A DNA stretch of 64,000 nucleotides from Gammaproteobacteria bacterium (GTDB taxonomy: Bacteria > Pseudomonadota > Gammaproteobacteria > UBA6429 > Thiohalophilaceae), in NCBI GenBank assembly GCA_029880855.1, contig JAOUNS010000014.1, forward strand, positions 62,001 through 126,000, read 5' to 3'. Below, piece by piece: positions 1-8,755 of the stretch; the stretch's first letter is position 1, and each line of letters begins with the position of its first letter. The notes below the pieces were generated by a model. That model did no database searches. It worked only from the letters and a program-made list of their open reading frames with translations, and was not told the DNA's origin. Both the position numbers and the translations under genes were made by a program.

Positions 1-23
1 AAGCAACTGCATAAATATTAAAT

Positions 24-51
24 CCGGATCACCCCTTTGCGGGTGATCCGG
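24..51. other. Perfect 11-bp stem-loop upstream of pyk
   Basis: Two 11-base arms (CCGGATCACCC and GGGTGATCCGG) face each other across a six-base loop, immediately before the pyruvate kinase gene. No run of T follows on either side, so this is not a canonical intrinsic terminator. It is more likely an intercistronic mRNA-stabilising or processing hairpin between an upstream gene outside the window (often pgk in this gene order) and pyk. That upstream identity is inference. Confidence 0.6.
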
Positions 52-67
52 GATACAATCAAATCCT

Positions 68-1507
68 ATGCTAAGAAGAACAAAGATCGTCGCTACTCTC
101 GGTCCCGCGACTGAAGACCCCAAGATGATGGACAAGATCATCGAAGCAGGGGTTGACGTCGTGCGGGTCAATTTCTCACACGGAACTGCAGAAGAACATA
201 TCGAACGGGCGGATCGCCTGCGCAACCGGGCTCGCGCTCACGGGCGCCAAATCGGTGTGTTGGCTGATTTGCAGGGTCCGAAAATCCGCATTGAAAAATT
301 CAAAACCGGCAAGGTGAACCTGGAAGACGGCGCCACCTTTACCCTGGATACGCAACTGGCCGCCGATGCCGGTGATCAGGAGCGGGTTGGTGTGGCCTAC
401 AAGCAACTCAATGAGGACGTCAAACGGGGCGATACCCTGCTGCTGGATGACGGTCGTATCGTGTTGTGGGTCAATGAAGTCAATGATACCGAAGTGATCT
501 GCCGGGTGGTCTCGGGCGGTGAATTATCCAACCGCAAGGGGATCAACAAACAGGGTGGTGGTTTGTCTGCGCCGGCCCTGACCGAAAAGGATCGCGAAGA
601 CATCAAGACCGCCGCCGCCATGCAGGCTGACTATGTGGCGGTCTCCTTTGTGCGTTCTGCCGCCGATGTGAACGAGGCACGCGAACTGCTGCGGGCCGCC
701 GGCGGTCATGGCGGGATAGTCTCCAAGATTGAGCGGGCCGAGTCCCTGGACGTGATCGAGGAGATTATTGAAGCCTCCGACGTGATCATGATTGCCCGTG
801 GAGACCTGGGGGTGGAGATCGGTGACGCCGGTCTGCCGCCGGTACAGAAACACCTGATCCAGCTGGGACGCAAGATGAACAAGGTGGTGATCACCGCGAC
901 CCAGATGATGGAGTCCATGATCTACAGCCATATTCCCACTCGTGCTGAGGTTTTTGACGTCGCCAATGCGGTGCTCGACGGCACCGATGCGGTGATGCTC
1001 TCCGCCGAGACGGCGACCGGTAAATATCCGGACAAGGCCATTGCCGCCATGGACCGGATCTGTCGCGAGGCGGAAAAACAGCGCATAACCACCCATTCCG
1101 ACCACCGCATCAACACGGTGTTTGGCCGGATCGATGAGGCCATTGCCATGGCCACCATGTACACCGCCAACCACCTGCGGGTGAAGGCAATTGCCGCGTT
1201 GACCGAGTCCGGATCAACGACCCTGTGGATGTCCCGTATCAGTTCCGGTATCCCCATCTACGCCTTGACGAGTCATGTCGAGACGCGTAGAAAGGTGACT
1301 CTTTACCGTGGCGTCTACCCGGTCAGTTTCGAACCGACCGGCAGGGAGCCCAATGAGGTCAACCGGGAAGCAGTGGATGAATTGTTGCGTCGCGGCACCG
1401 TCCGTGACGGCGATCTGGTTATCCTGACCAAGGGCGACATGATGGGCACCATGGGCGGCACCAATGCCATGAAGATCGTGCGTGTCGGTGATATGGCGGG
1501 AAGCTAG
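68..1507 (+). CDS. pyk: Pyruvate kinase
   Basis: Cytosolic enzyme converting phosphoenolpyruvate and ADP to pyruvate and ATP, the last step of glycolysis. The 479-residue length is normal for bacterial type II enzymes. The N-terminus has the typical TKIVATLGPA and VRVNFSHG segments, the central barrel has the metal and PEP site RGDLGVEIG, and the signature TATQMMESM follows near residue 276. The C-terminal allosteric domain is complete. The gene lies 58 bases upstream of an aldolase on the same strand, a central-carbon cluster usual in autotrophic gammaproteobacteria. No strong Shine-Dalgarno is visible before the ATG, so translation may be weak or coupled to an upstream gene. Confidence 0.97.
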   Translation: MLRRTKIVATLGPATEDPKMMDKIIEAGVDVVRVNFSHGTAEEHIERADRLRNRARAHGRQIGVLADLQGPKIRIEKFKTGKVNLEDGATFTLDTQLAADAGDQERVGVAYKQLNEDVKRGDTLLLDDGRIVLWVNEVNDTEVICRVVSGGELSNRKGINKQGGGLSAPALTEKDREDIKTAAAMQADYVAVSFVRSAADVNEARELLRAAGGHGGIVSKIERAESLDVIEEIIEASDVIMIARGDLGVEIGDAGLPPVQKHLIQLGRKMNKVVITATQMMESMIYSHIPTRAEVFDVANAVLDGTDAVMLSAETATGKYPDKAIAAMDRICREAEKQRITTHSDHRINTVFGRIDEAIAMATMYTANHLRVKAIAALTESGSTTLWMSRISSGIPIYALTSHVETRRKVTLYRGVYPVSFEPTGREPNEVNREAVDELLRRGTVRDGDLVILTKGDMMGTMGGTNAMKIVRVGDMAGS

Positions 1508-1565
1508 TTTAACTTATTGATTTGTATTAATTTAATTTAGATATAGATAACCGAGGAGATCCAAA

Positions 1566-2639
1566 ATGGCCCTGATTACACTTCGCCAACTGCTGGATTA
1601 TGCCGCTGAAAACAGCTTCGGCATGCCGGCGTTCAACGTCAACAATATGGAACAGGTGCATGCCATTATGCAGGCAGCTGATGAAACCAACAGCCCTGTT
1701 ATTATGCAAGGTTCTGCCGGTGCCCGTTCCTATGCCGGTGAGCCCTTCCTGCGCCACCTGATCATTGCGGCGGAAGAAATGTATCCGCATATCCCCATTT
1801 GTATGCACCAGGACCACGGCTCTGCGCCGGGTGTGTGCATGCGCTCCATCCAGTCCGGTTTCACCTCCGTGATGATGGACGGCTCGCTGATGGAAGACAT
1901 GAAGACCCCGTCTTCTTTTGAATACAACGTCAATGTTACCCGTACCGTTGTCGACATGGCCCATTCCGGTGGTGTCTCTGTAGAAGGCGAACTGGGTTGC
2001 CTGGGTTCACTGGAAACCGGCAAGATGGGTGAAGAAGACGGCCACGGCGCCGAAGGCGAGCTGGATCACTCCATGCTGCTGACCGACCCGGAAGAAGCCG
2101 CTGATTTCGTTGCCAAAACCGGCGTTGACGCCCTGGCGATTGCCATTGGTACTTCTCACGGCGCCTACAAGTTCACCACACAGCCTACCGGCAAAATCCT
2201 GCGTATCGACCGCGTGAAAGAGATCCACCAGCGCATCCCGGGCGTCCACCTGGTCATGCACGGTTCTTCTTCCGTTCCCCAGGACTGGCTGGAAATCATC
2301 AACAACTACGGTGGTGATATGGGCCAGACCTACGGTGTACCGGTTGAAGAAATCGTTGAGGGTATCAAGAACGGCGTGCGCAAAGTCAACATCGACACCG
2401 ACCTGCGTATGGCCTCTACCGGCGCCATCCGCAAGCACATGTTCGACAACAAGAGCAACTTTGACCCCCGCAAATTCCTGAAAGAGTCTACCAAGGCCAT
2501 GAAGGAAATCTGCAAGGCCCGTTACGAAGCCTTCGGTTGTGCCGGCCACGCTGCCAAGATCAAGCCGATCAGCCTGGACGAGATGGTCAAGCGCTATGCT
2601 TCCGGTGAACTGGATCAGAAGATCACCAAAGCCGCGTAA
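1566..2639 (+). CDS. fba: Class II fructose-bisphosphate aldolase, Calvin-cycle type
   Basis: Zinc-dependent aldolase that joins or splits fructose-1,6-bisphosphate (and sedoheptulose-1,7-bisphosphate in the Calvin cycle). The 357 residues begin with [16 protein letters not shown] and contain the zinc-ligand motif HQDHGSAP, the acidic segment VEGELGCLG and the phosphate-binding [10 protein letters not shown]. This is the CbbA-like subfamily rather than the Escherichia coli FbaA type. A clear GAGGAGAT ribosome site sits six bases before the ATG. Placement behind pyk and ahead of a strong terminator suggests it ends the transcription unit. The RuBisCO operon 40 kb away makes a Calvin-cycle role likely. 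Confidence 0.96.
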   Translation: MALITLRQLLDYAAENSFGMPAFNVNNMEQVHAIMQAADETNSPVIMQGSAGARSYAGEPFLRHLIIAAEEMYPHIPICMHQDHGSAPGVCMRSIQSGFTSVMMDGSLMEDMKTPSSFEYNVNVTRTVVDMAHSGGVSVEGELGCLGSLETGKMGEEDGHGAEGELDHSMLLTDPEEAADFVAKTGVDALAIAIGTSHGAYKFTTQPTGKILRIDRVKEIHQRIPGVHLVMHGSSSVPQDWLEIINNYGGDMGQTYGVPVEEIVEGIKNGVRKVNIDTDLRMASTGAIRKHMFDNKSNFDPRKFLKESTKAMKEICKARYEAFGCAGHAAKIKPISLDEMVKRYASGELDQKITKAA

Positions 2640-2666
2640 TTTAAATTTTGCATTTAAAGCGCTTAT

Positions 2667-2695
2667 AAAAAGGCGGGGTTTTCCCCGCCTTTTTT
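2667..2695 (+). terminator. Intrinsic terminator after fba
   Basis: A GC-rich stem (AGGCGGGG facing CCCCGCCT) with a TTTT loop, preceded by an A-run and followed by six T. It begins about 27 bases after the aldolase stop codon. It should end the pyk-fba transcript. Confidence 0.93.
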
Positions 2696-2853
2696 GTCTG
2701 TAAACAATTGTTTCCACACTGTTTTAGAACGCGTCAACGGCGTGTTTTCTGTATTTCAAGTTAAAAACCGTGATTAAAGTCGCTTAATTCCACGTCGATA
2801 AGGAAATTGACAGAGATGTGGTTTCTCTGAGGAAGGCGAGAGAGGTGCCTGAA

Positions 2854-3663
2854 ATGCGTAAACACGACAACCGGAATGATCAGTTTCATCAGTATGGACA
2901 TGCCCAGTACAACATGTTGCCCCGCATCCTGTTTGCGCTGTTTGTCTTGCTCCTGTTTTACACTCAACATGCCAACGCCGTCACCAAGAGTAATCTGGAC
3001 AAGCGGATCGTCACCGCCGGCATCGCCACAGACGAACTGAGTGGTCTGGGACACAAACGCCAGGCTGACATGTTGCAACTGATTCGTGGCATGCGCGCCT
3101 TTTCCTCGGATGATTTTTCTCGCGCCTATCGCCTTTTGCTCCCGCTGGCCGAACAGGGGATAGCCGAAGCACAGTTTTATGTTGGGCTGATGTACGACTC
3201 CGGTCTTGGCACAGACAAGAATCCGGCGACCGCATTCAGCTGGTATGAGCAGGCCGCCAATAAGGGACATTCCAGTGCACAACATAATCTGGCTGTTGCC
3301 TTTGCCAATGGTGAAGGTACGCAACGTGATCCCGACAAGGCAATCCATTGGTGGAAACAGGCGGCACAACAAGGTAATACCGATGCCCAATACAATCTGG
3401 GTATTGTCTACGCAGTAGGTAAATTGGGGATCAAGCCCAACCTGAAGCAGGCCAAGGACTGGTGGCGCAAGGCAGCCATCAGCGGCGATGCCATGGCGCA
3501 ATATAATCTGGGAATACTCTACGCCAATGACAATAGTGGCGCCGTCCGCAGCTATTGTGAGGCTATACGTTGGTGGGAAGAGTCAGCAAAAAACGGTGTA
3601 CAACAGGCAAGTACCGCCCTGGAAATTCTCAAACACAAAAAAGACTACTATACTTGCTGGTAA
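2854..3663 (+). CDS. Secreted Sel1-like repeat protein
   Basis: About 269 residues. A basic N-terminus leads into a hydrophobic stretch ending near HANA, read as a Sec signal peptide, so the protein is probably periplasmic. It is followed by about four Sel1-like helical repeats with the recurring pattern A..G...AQ..L...Y..G.G, then a repeat-degenerate C-terminus ending YYTCW. Sel1 repeats are protein-protein scaffolds; no enzymatic residues are evident. I chose this ATG because AGAGAGG lies eight bases upstream; an in-frame GTG 36 bases earlier has no ribosome site. Partner unknown. Confidence 0.8.
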   Translation: MRKHDNRNDQFHQYGHAQYNMLPRILFALFVLLLFYTQHANAVTKSNLDKRIVTAGIATDELSGLGHKRQADMLQLIRGMRAFSSDDFSRAYRLLLPLAEQGIAEAQFYVGLMYDSGLGTDKNPATAFSWYEQAANKGHSSAQHNLAVAFANGEGTQRDPDKAIHWWKQAAQQGNTDAQYNLGIVYAVGKLGIKPNLKQAKDWWRKAAISGDAMAQYNLGILYANDNSGAVRSYCEAIRWWEESAKNGVQQASTALEILKHKKDYYTCW

Positions 3664-3729
3664 GTTACCTGTTAACGACATGAGACAGAATTAATCGGGT
3701 CTCGTCTTTGTACGGGAAAGGGAGTGAAG

Positions 3730-4545
3730 ATGAAACCCGTAATTTACCTGCTGTTGTTATTGAGTCAATTATTGCTGCACAGCAATCTGGTTGTTGCCGC
3801 CGGTAACGAATATCCGGGACGAAAGCTTTATCTTGCGGTCCCGGTGATTGAACTGGATGACCTGTATAATAAGAGAAAAAGTTCAGTTATTGTTGATGTC
3901 CGGTCGGCCTATGAATTCAACACCCTGCGTATAAAAAATGCCCTCAACATCCCCTTGTCCGATGATGACTTTATCAGCAAGATGAAGCGTCTGCGTGAGG
4001 CCTCCGGCGGTAATCCCATCGTCGTCTATTGCAATGGCAAGACCTGTTTAAAATCCTATAAAGCGGTGGCCAAGTGCCGCAGTAACAATATCAATAATGT
4101 GATTGCCTATGATGCCGGTATGATGGATTGGGCCAGAAAGTACCCGGATGAATCAGTATTATTGGGCAAGTCACCTATAAATCCCGATCGCTTGATCAGC
4201 AAGGCCAATTTCAACAAACACCTGCTCAACCCCAAAGAATTTGAAGCCATGGTCGGCGGGGATAATGTGATCGTGCTGGATGTGCGTGACCAGTTCCAGC
4301 GTGAAGGGATCAGTATCTTCGTCAAGAAAGAGAAACGGGCGCCGCTGGACGCACAGGCCACCGTCGATAAATATATCCAGGAAGCAAAACAGGATAATCG
4401 GGTATTGCTGATTTATGACCAGGCGGGCAAGCAGGTCGAGTGGTTAATGTATCACCTGGAAGACAAGGGATTGCGCTCATACTATTTTATGAAAGGTGGA
4501 GCAAGAGCGTATTTTGAAGAGCTGCGCAAGGAATTTGTTCGTTAA
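3730..4545 (+). CDS. Exported tandem rhodanese-domain protein
   Basis: About 271 residues with a leucine-rich signal peptide (roughly residues 1-24), so it acts in the periplasm or is membrane-anchored. Two rhodanese folds follow, each with the conserved LDVR/VDVR strand. The first (about 40-140) keeps a cysteine-containing loop, VVYCNGKTC, with C101 in the catalytic position and a second cysteine at 106. The second (about 160-265) has aspartate at the equivalent site (D230, IYDQAGKQ), so it is non-catalytic. Rhodaneses carry persulfide sulfur, which would suit a sulfur-oxidising host. The ATG has GGGAG six bases upstream; a GTG two codons earlier is also possible. Confidence 0.8.
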   Translation: MKPVIYLLLLLSQLLLHSNLVVAAGNEYPGRKLYLAVPVIELDDLYNKRKSSVIVDVRSAYEFNTLRIKNALNIPLSDDDFISKMKRLREASGGNPIVVYCNGKTCLKSYKAVAKCRSNNINNVIAYDAGMMDWARKYPDESVLLGKSPINPDRLISKANFNKHLLNPKEFEAMVGGDNVIVLDVRDQFQREGISIFVKKEKRAPLDAQATVDKYIQEAKQDNRVLLIYDQAGKQVEWLMYHLEDKGLRSYYFMKGGARAYFEELRKEFVR

Positions 4546-4577
4546 TCGATAAACCCGGTATGTTCTTATATTGTACC

Positions 4578-4970
4578 TTATAAATAGATAATCCTGTTCG
4601 ATGTTGTGTGGCGGCTCTGTTGTAATTTGGAACGCAGGGTGCTGCGCAGCAGTTCCAGCACCTTATCAACGATTATCGCTGATTGTGTGTGATAGTGATT
4701 GATACGGCAAATTATCGGTTTGTGCAGACTGAGCCGTGAGGCGTAGTCAAAATCAAGCCAGGCGAGCATGGGTTTATCGCCGGTTGAACGATCCACGACG
4801 ATCCATGTTTCATTATCCAGCAAGACATCCAGCGTATGCAGGGAGGGCAGCTTGATCCGCAATGGGTTTGCCAGCCGCGACAGGGCAAGACGCACCGGAT
4901 TATAGTACTTACTATCGATACTGGTTATCCGGGTCTCGTAGACAGGGAATGATCGGAGTCGTGATCTCAT
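4578..4970 (-). CDS. Uncharacterised 130-residue protein, family member A
   Basis: I do not recognise a named family. The protein is one of three paralogues in this window (others near 16.8 kb and 42.3 kb). Shared features are YNPVRLALSRL, a proline-leucine segment, the hallmark WIVVD, then P.LAWLDF, R.SLH.PI.C.I, YH and an amphipathic helix ending in a leucine run. There is no signal peptide or membrane span, so it is probably cytosolic. It stands alone between the rhodanese gene and the LolA-like gene, on the opposite strand. The C-terminal tail is basic. Function unknown. Confidence 0.72.
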   Translation of the reverse strand: MRSRLRSFPVYETRITSIDSKYYNPVRLALSRLANPLRIKLPSLHTLDVLLDNETWIVVDRSTGDKPMLAWLDFDYASRLSLHKPIICRINHYHTQSAIIVDKVLELLRSTLRSKLQQSRHTTSNRIIYL

Positions 4971-5117
4971 AACAGTCTGTTTATTTTCTCAAATGTAGAT
5001 AAAAGTATGGTCAAAAATATTAATTGTGCAAATCACAGCGTTATCTGCAGTGGAAATATTTGTTAAACTTAGTCGACACATTTTTTCCCCCGGAACCGGC
5101 AAACCGACAAGAAAACT

Positions 5118-5933
5118 ATGCGCATCAATACGCTGAATCAACCGGTTGTCAAACCAAATACGCACAAGCTGAAACGGTATTGTTGTCTGGTATCAGCATT
5201 ACTGGCGGTTTCCGTGACATTTGTCACACAAGCACAGGATACAACCACTGAGCGAGCAACGAAGATCCTGCGGGAAATCGACGATCTGTGGCGGGGCGAC
5301 TCATCCTATGGCAAATTCACCATGCGGGTAAAAACACGCCATTACACCCGTACGCTGACCATGGAAGGCTGGTCGAAAGGGACCGAGCAAACCCTGATGC
5401 GAATCCTAAAACCATTAAAAGAAAAAGGTACGGCGACATTAAAAGCCGGCACCACCATTTATAGTTACCTGCCGCGGACGGATCGTACTATCCGCCTGAC
5501 ATCAGGCATGATGATGGGATCGTGGATGGGCAGCCATTTTACGAATGATGATTTGGTCAAGGAATCACGCATGGAAGAAGACTACATTCCCACCATTACC
5601 TTTGAAGGCGAAAAGGACGGTAAACAGGTCATCATCTTTGAGTTAAAACCCAAACCGGATGCCCCGGTGGTGTGGGGCAAACTGGAATTAATGGTGACAA
5701 AAGGCGACTACCTGCCGGTCTATGAAAAATATTATGATGAAGATATGCAGCCGGCGCGCACCATGGTCTTTGAAAAAATCAAACCACTGGCCGGCAAGCC
5801 GCGACCGACAGTGATGCGGCTGACACCGGCAGATAAACCCGATGAGTATACGGAGTTTATCTACGAGAGCCTGCAACTCAACATACCCCTGAAGGATGAG
5901 TTCTTTTCCCTGGCCAACCTGAAGCGCTATTGA
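5118..5933 (+). CDS. LolA-like outer-membrane lipoprotein-sorting protein
   Basis: 271 residues. A basic region and hydrophobic core ending near TQAQ mark a signal peptide, so the mature protein is periplasmic. The body has the LolA/LppX-like pattern: a long curved sheet with segments such as TLTMEGWSKGTEQTLMRI and TTIYSYLPRTDRTIRL, ending FSLANLKRY. Proteins of this type carry lipids or lipoproteins between membranes. The stop codon lies two bases before an FtsX-type permease ATG. A second permease, an ATPase and a beta-barrel protein continue the same operon beyond an insertion, which supports a lipid or lipoprotein export role. The substrate is not evident. Confidence 0.82.
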   Translation: MRINTLNQPVVKPNTHKLKRYCCLVSALLAVSVTFVTQAQDTTTERATKILREIDDLWRGDSSYGKFTMRVKTRHYTRTLTMEGWSKGTEQTLMRILKPLKEKGTATLKAGTTIYSYLPRTDRTIRLTSGMMMGSWMGSHFTNDDLVKESRMEEDYIPTITFEGEKDGKQVIIFELKPKPDAPVVWGKLELMVTKGDYLPVYEKYYDEDMQPARTMVFEKIKPLAGKPRPTVMRLTPADKPDEYTEFIYESLQLNIPLKDEFFSLANLKRY

Positions 5934-5935
5934 TT

Positions 5936-7156
5936 ATGAATCTGTTTGCCTTTGCCGCCAGAAACGTGCAACGCAATCGACAACGCAGTCTGGTGACCAT
6001 CATTGCCATGGGTTTTGCAGGCATGATCATGATCCTCTATGCCTCATTAATGGAAGGTCTGTTTCTGTCCAGTGAACGCAATGCACTGGGTATGAACCTC
6101 GGTGATATCCAGATCCATGCCAAAGGGTATCGGGATGATCCGGATCTGTATACGCGACTTGAGGACGCCGATCAGGTTGTCAGCGATTTACAGAAAAAAG
6201 GTTACTTCGCATCACAACGCCTGTTCGGTTTCGCGCTGACAGCCGCAGGCACCAGCTCCGCCGGGGTGCAACTGCGTGGTGTCCATCTTGAAAATGAAGC
6301 CACCGTTACCCAAATACACGAACATCTGGAAAAAGGCAGTTGGTTGTCTCGCGATGATCCCTCCGGTGTTGTCCTGGGACGAAAACTGGCGCGGACCCTG
6401 AACGTCAAACCCGGTGATGAAGTTGTGGTGGTGGGACAATCCGCTGATGGCGCCATGGCCAACGACCTCTATCGGGTACGCGGTATCGTCAAGTCGGTCG
6501 GTGAAGAGGTGGATCGCGGTGGATTTTTCATGCTCGATACCGCCTTTCGCAAATTGATGGGCGTCCAGGAAGGCGCACATGAGGTTGTAGTCCTGCGGCA
6601 GGATCGCAAACAGGAGATAAAAACTGCGGCGGCAGAAGTCAGCGCCATGTTTCCAGACTATGAAACCCTGGACTGGCAGACCCTGCAACCGCTGGTGGCG
6701 GAAATCCTCAACATGTCCGATGTCAACATCTACATCATGTTATTCATCACCTACATCGCCGTTGCCATGGTGGTACTGAATGCCATGCTCATGAGTGTCT
6801 TTGAACGTATTCGTGAATTCGGCGTCATGAAAGCCATCGGCGTCGGCCCGTTGCAACTCATCGGACTCATCTACGCAGAAACACTGGTCCAGGTAATGAT
6901 TGCGGTACTTTTTGCAGCGGCCCTGGGCATACCGCTGTCGTATTACTTTCAATACAACGGCATTGACCTCACCAACATCGTCAGCGGTGTTTCGTTTGCC
7001 GGCATCGCCATCGATCCCATCTGGCGTGCCGAAGTCACCCAACGTTCAGCGGTGGCCCCGTTGGTCACGCTGGTCATTATCGCTGCGGTGGCGGTGATTT
7101 ATCCTGCGTTGAAGGCGGCGATGATCAGGCCGGTGAAGGCGATTCATTATATATAG
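5936..7156 (+). CDS. FtsX/LolCE-type ABC transporter permease (first)
   Basis: About 406 residues with MacB/LolC/LolE topology: one N-terminal membrane span (about 18-40), a large periplasmic domain, and three C-terminal spans. The cytoplasmic coupling segment FERIREFGVMKAIG is typical of FtsX-family permeases. I prefer the ATG shortly after the upstream stop over a TTG that overlaps it. It would act with the ATPase at 11.2 kb as a mechanotransmission exporter rather than a classic pump. Its natural partner permease now lies 2.8 kb downstream, separated by inserted DNA. Confidence 0.88.
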   Translation: MNLFAFAARNVQRNRQRSLVTIIAMGFAGMIMILYASLMEGLFLSSERNALGMNLGDIQIHAKGYRDDPDLYTRLEDADQVVSDLQKKGYFASQRLFGFALTAAGTSSAGVQLRGVHLENEATVTQIHEHLEKGSWLSRDDPSGVVLGRKLARTLNVKPGDEVVVVGQSADGAMANDLYRVRGIVKSVGEEVDRGGFFMLDTAFRKLMGVQEGAHEVVVLRQDRKQEIKTAAAEVSAMFPDYETLDWQTLQPLVAEILNMSDVNIYIMLFITYIAVAMVVLNAMLMSVFERIREFGVMKAIGVGPLQLIGLIYAETLVQVMIAVLFAAALGIPLSYYFQYNGIDLTNIVSGVSFAGIAIDPIWRAEVTQRSAVAPLVTLVIIAAVAVIYPALKAAMIRPVKAIHYI

Positions 7157-7227
7157 GTTGTCTTGTTCCCACGTTTTGCGTGGGAACGGTTATGAGTCGC
7201 TGCGCGACATTGGATATTTTTCTCTTC

Positions 7228-7430
7228 CGCCCGCTGCTGCGCAGCTGAGGCGGGTCACTTTCTCTTGCGCGGCCAAGAGAAAGTGACCAAAGAGAAGGCC
7301 GCCCGTGCCGGTAAAACTGTGTTTGATATGCATTTCATTCTGTCATTGGCAGATGGGCCTTCCCTGGCCCACTGCCAATGCGCGGCATCCTGCCGCTTGC
7401 CTTTTAATGATGAAATGACATATCAATCAC
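7228..7430. repeat. Structured inverted repeat, left copy
   Basis: About 203 bases whose reverse complement matches the segment at 8551-8755. It contains three hairpins. The first is a 15-base-arm palindrome at 7253-7288 with a CGCGGC loop. The second is a TTGGCA...TGCCAA stem with an inner GGGCC/GGCCC. The third is a GCGGCA/TGCCGC stem. The outer end reads CCGCCCGCTGCTGCGCAGCT. Short spurious reading frames cross it but show no codon structure. No transposase is present. Confidence 0.85.
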
Positions 7431-7583
7431 AAACCGGCAATGGGGAATGATCCGGCATCATTGAGTCATGTTTAAATGGAATACATAACGAAGAAAGGGA
7501 AAATATACGGCGGATTACGCTACGTGAATACGCCTGCCGGCCCTGGATGAATGATCTGTTTTCAGGACTGTTTGTCAGTTTAA

Positions 7584-8411
7584 TTATATGTTTGGTTTCC
7601 GATTTTCATATTCATTTATCAGACGTTGGTCAATAGAATTTCTATCAAGGAGCAAAAGTAGATCTATAATATGAACAAAGATGCGTTCCAATCGTATTTT
7701 TCGGAAATCTTTATTGTTCTCATCAAGATCCAAATAGAAATTGAGTAATACTGATAACCAGTGTTTTACATTATTACTGTCGTTTTCGTCAAGATGTTCA
7801 CAAAACCGCCCATAACCGATTACAGTACGGGTGCTTCCTTTGGACTCAATTAGTGATTCGCCTATTGCCCGGAGTTCTTCACGAAAAACAAGAGTATCCT
7901 TCCATAGTTGCCAATCCTCATTTTGATTCAGCTGTCCATCTGCCAGATCACTTCTTATACGATCTACTGCTCTTTCAAGTTGTATCGTGTGTTTACTGTT
8001 ACTGCTTCTTAGAAATGTGATTTCCTGTCGATATAACTCAAGCCAACCTAAAAATGAGCCCATCCTATAAAGAGTGCTTATTAATTTGTATCTTTTGAAA
8101 TATGGGTCATCTATACTGTTCTTTATCTGTTTTTTTGGGTTTGAATTGAAAACATCTCTTCGTAAATATACTGTGGGATAGTGAGTTATTATCTCCAATG
8201 TCCTAGACGCTAATTCATGCCCGGATAATATAAGTGGGTCACGAAATTTCTCATAAATTTTCTCCAGGTTTTGTTTTTGCCGCCATTTTTCCAGAGAGCG
8301 TGATAGGAAATATTCTTTAAGAAGAATTCCAAATATTGCTCCTATCGTTGATATGATTGCACCAAGGACAGAAAGACCGAGCCAGGTTTTAATTTCGAGA
8401 CCTAAAAACAC
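7584..8411 (-). CDS. Single-span membrane protein of unknown function (cassette cargo)
   Basis: 275 residues. One N-terminal membrane helix (about 12-32, GLSVLGAIISTIGAIFGILL) is followed by a helical cytosolic domain. The pattern FRDPLILSGHELASR, then EELRAIGESLI, then IGYGRFCEHL resembles, from memory, a widespread uncharacterised family with QRAIGE and IGYA-F motifs. I cannot name it. The gene is markedly AT-rich and uses different codons from its neighbours, consistent with transfer. It is the only gene between the two inverted repeats, so it is presumably the cargo. A defence or accessory role is possible but unsupported. Confidence 0.75.
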   Translation of the reverse strand: MFLGLEIKTWLGLSVLGAIISTIGAIFGILLKEYFLSRSLEKWRQKQNLEKIYEKFRDPLILSGHELASRTLEIITHYPTVYLRRDVFNSNPKKQIKNSIDDPYFKRYKLISTLYRMGSFLGWLELYRQEITFLRSSNSKHTIQLERAVDRIRSDLADGQLNQNEDWQLWKDTLVFREELRAIGESLIESKGSTRTVIGYGRFCEHLDENDSNNVKHWLSVLLNFYLDLDENNKDFRKIRLERIFVHIIDLLLLLDRNSIDQRLINEYENRKPNI

Positions 8412-8550
8412 TTACTATGTTACTCCCTGCTGACGACTAATATTTTGTGGCATAAATGACAATTTTTCTTGAATTTAGAGTGTGCAAATCTACGCATATA
8501 TTGATGAGATTACTCCTGCCTTGTTTGAGGATCAATCCCTTTGCTGCCGT

Positions 8551-8755
8551 GTGATTGGGTTTGATTTCCGGATAGATCAGGTAGCGGCAGGATGCCGCTG
8601 TTTGCCAAAGGGCCAAGGAGGGCCATTTTGGCAAACGCAGTCTGAAATCAAATTCAATCATGTGTTTGCGGCAGCAAGGGCGGCCTTGTCTTTGGTTACT
8701 TTCTATTGGCCGCGCAATAGAAAGTAACCCGTCTCAGCTGCGCAGCAGCGGGCGG
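8551..8755. repeat. Structured inverted repeat, right copy
   Basis: About 205 bases in inverted orientation to 7228-7430. The 15-base-arm palindrome is at 8694-8729 with a GCCGCG loop. Compared with the left copy, two positions in each arm have changed and their pairing partners changed with them, keeping the stem perfect. The TTTGCCAAA...TTTGGCAAA and GCGGCA/TGCCGC hairpins are also kept. The outer end runs into the tandem array. Confidence 0.85.

Larger units (their letters stand above)
7228..8755. mobile_element. Candidate non-autonomous element: inverted repeats around one gene
   Basis: Two about 0.2-kb inverted copies of a structured repeat enclose a 1.1-kb core. The core holds one AT-rich minus-strand gene whose base composition differs from the GC-richer neighbours. 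The unit lies between two permease genes that belong to one operon, so it probably arrived by insertion. No transposase, integrase or target duplication could be identified. REP/RAYT-like single-strand transposition is one possible mechanism; that is inference. Confidence 0.55.

Noticed and set aside
24-51. Hairpin as intrinsic terminator
   Set aside because: No T-run follows on either strand, so it is listed only as a stem-loop.
524-1174. Long minus-strand frame opposite pyk
   Set aside because: Antisense shadow of a strongly conserved gene; composition is typical of GC-rich shadow frames.
2007-2717. Long minus-strand frame opposite fba
   Set aside because: Shadow of the aldolase gene and its terminator region; no motif or ribosome site.
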